This document shows, in pieces, positions 63,417 through 64,000 of a stretch of DNA of 64,000 nucleotides. Both the position numbers and the translations under genes were made by a program. The notes under the pieces are model-generated. The model saw nothing but the letters and a program-made list of their open reading frames with translations. It was not told the origin of the DNA and made no database searches. This DNA comes from Dichetophora obliterata (lineage: Eukaryota; Arthropoda; Insecta; Diptera; Sciomyzidae). The stretch spans positions 99,249,349 through 99,313,348 of the forward strand of contig OY986438.1 of NCBI GenBank assembly GCA_963920525.1. The letters are read 5' to 3'. The first letter of the stretch is position 1; the number at the start of each line of letters is the position of its first letter.

Positions 63417-64000
63417 GGGTGTCCCAAAGAAAAATCGTGTTGGATGTCCGCGGCTTTTCCACTCCCTTTTTACCTTAGAAACACCCTCTGTGAAGCGCAT
63501 CCCAATTGGTAAAGGTTAAGAGGTCGCGAATTAATTTTCTAATTTTCCCATACGATTCGTATGGGGAAAAATCAGATTTGCTGGTAAATTGTATTTAGAG
63601 CCATTATCTTTTAAGCAAAATGGTTAAAAAAAGTATTCCCTCAAATTTTGTCTGTTATGACATATCCGAATTTCATTTTCATCTGATTATTATTTGATGG
63701 ACTTCTTAGAGCTAACTATATAAATGAATACTTTTACTTAGAATTATTTCATTAAAAATCAATATCTCTTAGAGTACTCCATTTTTGTTATTGTTATTGG
63801 TCTTAAATTTTAGATAATAATGGTTGGAATGCACAATGAAGAAAAAATTCCTAGGGGTTATTACATGTTTTTGAATTAAAAGTTACAACAAGTAGTTTTT
63901 TGTATTTATATTTTTATTTTTTAATCGTTTTGGGCAACCACCAAATAGTAATCCGAAGAAAATGCAATTTGGATATGTCATAACAGACAATTTGAGGGAA
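63417..64000. mobile_element. Partial palindromic TIR element, cut by the window edge
   Basis: GGGTGTCCCAAAGAAAAATC at 63417 looks like a transposon terminus. Inside, TCCCTCAAATTTTGTCTGTTATGACATATCC (63637-63667) pairs with GGATATGTCATAACAGACAATTTGAGGGA (63971-63999). The inner arms are therefore visible and the outer right end should lie beyond 64000. No coding. Confidence 0.5.

Overview
The window looks like a non-coding, transposon-dense stretch of a higher-fly (Diptera, Schizophora) nuclear genome. It is very AT-rich. It holds mariners of three spacing classes (DD34D, DD37D/maT, DD41D/rosa), R1-, RTE- and LOA/I-type non-LTR retrotransposons, INE-1/Helentron-like debris with the typical ACTAG...CCCGG ends, and a piggyBac. 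The DD41D 'rosa' type was first described in a tephritid fruit fly, so a tephritid is plausible but not shown. No complete host gene is visible. The only host-gene hints are a 72-nt candidate exon (6792-6863) behind a recursive-splice-like site and a weak candidate terminal exon (58451-58563). The window is probably intronic or intergenic.

Layout. 1-7900: AT-rich DNA with one Helentron-like element (2728-4258) carrying about 8 diverged tandem units, then the candidate exon. 7901-12427: a three-level nest, with a decayed piggyBac inside a hAT-like element inside a long-TIR Tc1/mariner-like element; each layer keeps its own target-site duplication (TTAA, 8 bp, TA). 14296-17233: a PIF/Harbinger-like element and a foldback element. 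17638-22060: a second nest of TIR elements with Helentron pieces. 24454-27302: a DD41D mariner broken by one visible stop, then an apparently intact DD37D (maT) mariner with perfect 27-bp ends. 27516-32058: a small MITE, tandem repeats and INE-1/Helentron-like pieces in reverse orientation. 32404-38644: a nest in a TTAA-flanked palindromic element containing a 5'-truncated RNase H-bearing LINE (11-bp TSD), an unclassified DNA transposon with 26-30-bp perfect TIRs, a MITE, and a full-length, apparently intact Mos1-like mariner (1286 bp, 345 aa).

40707-45819: a tandem duplication whose second copy was hit by a 5'-truncated RTE element with an 11-bp TSD. 46530-56593: the most striking region, a head-to-tail array on the minus strand of an R1-clade-like retrotransposon. 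It has one full copy with intact ORF1 and ORF2, one nearly identical copy truncated in ORF1 but with intact ORF2, and one short fragment fused to another LINE. A (GATA)n tract lies at every junction, suggesting GATA-microsatellite-specific insertion. 56594-64000: another Helentron-like element, an internally deleted DD41D mariner, a degenerate mariner, and half of a TIR element cut by the window edge.

The intact ORFs (two mariners and the R1-like elements) sit among heavily decayed ones, so the region has gathered insertions over a long time and some are recent.
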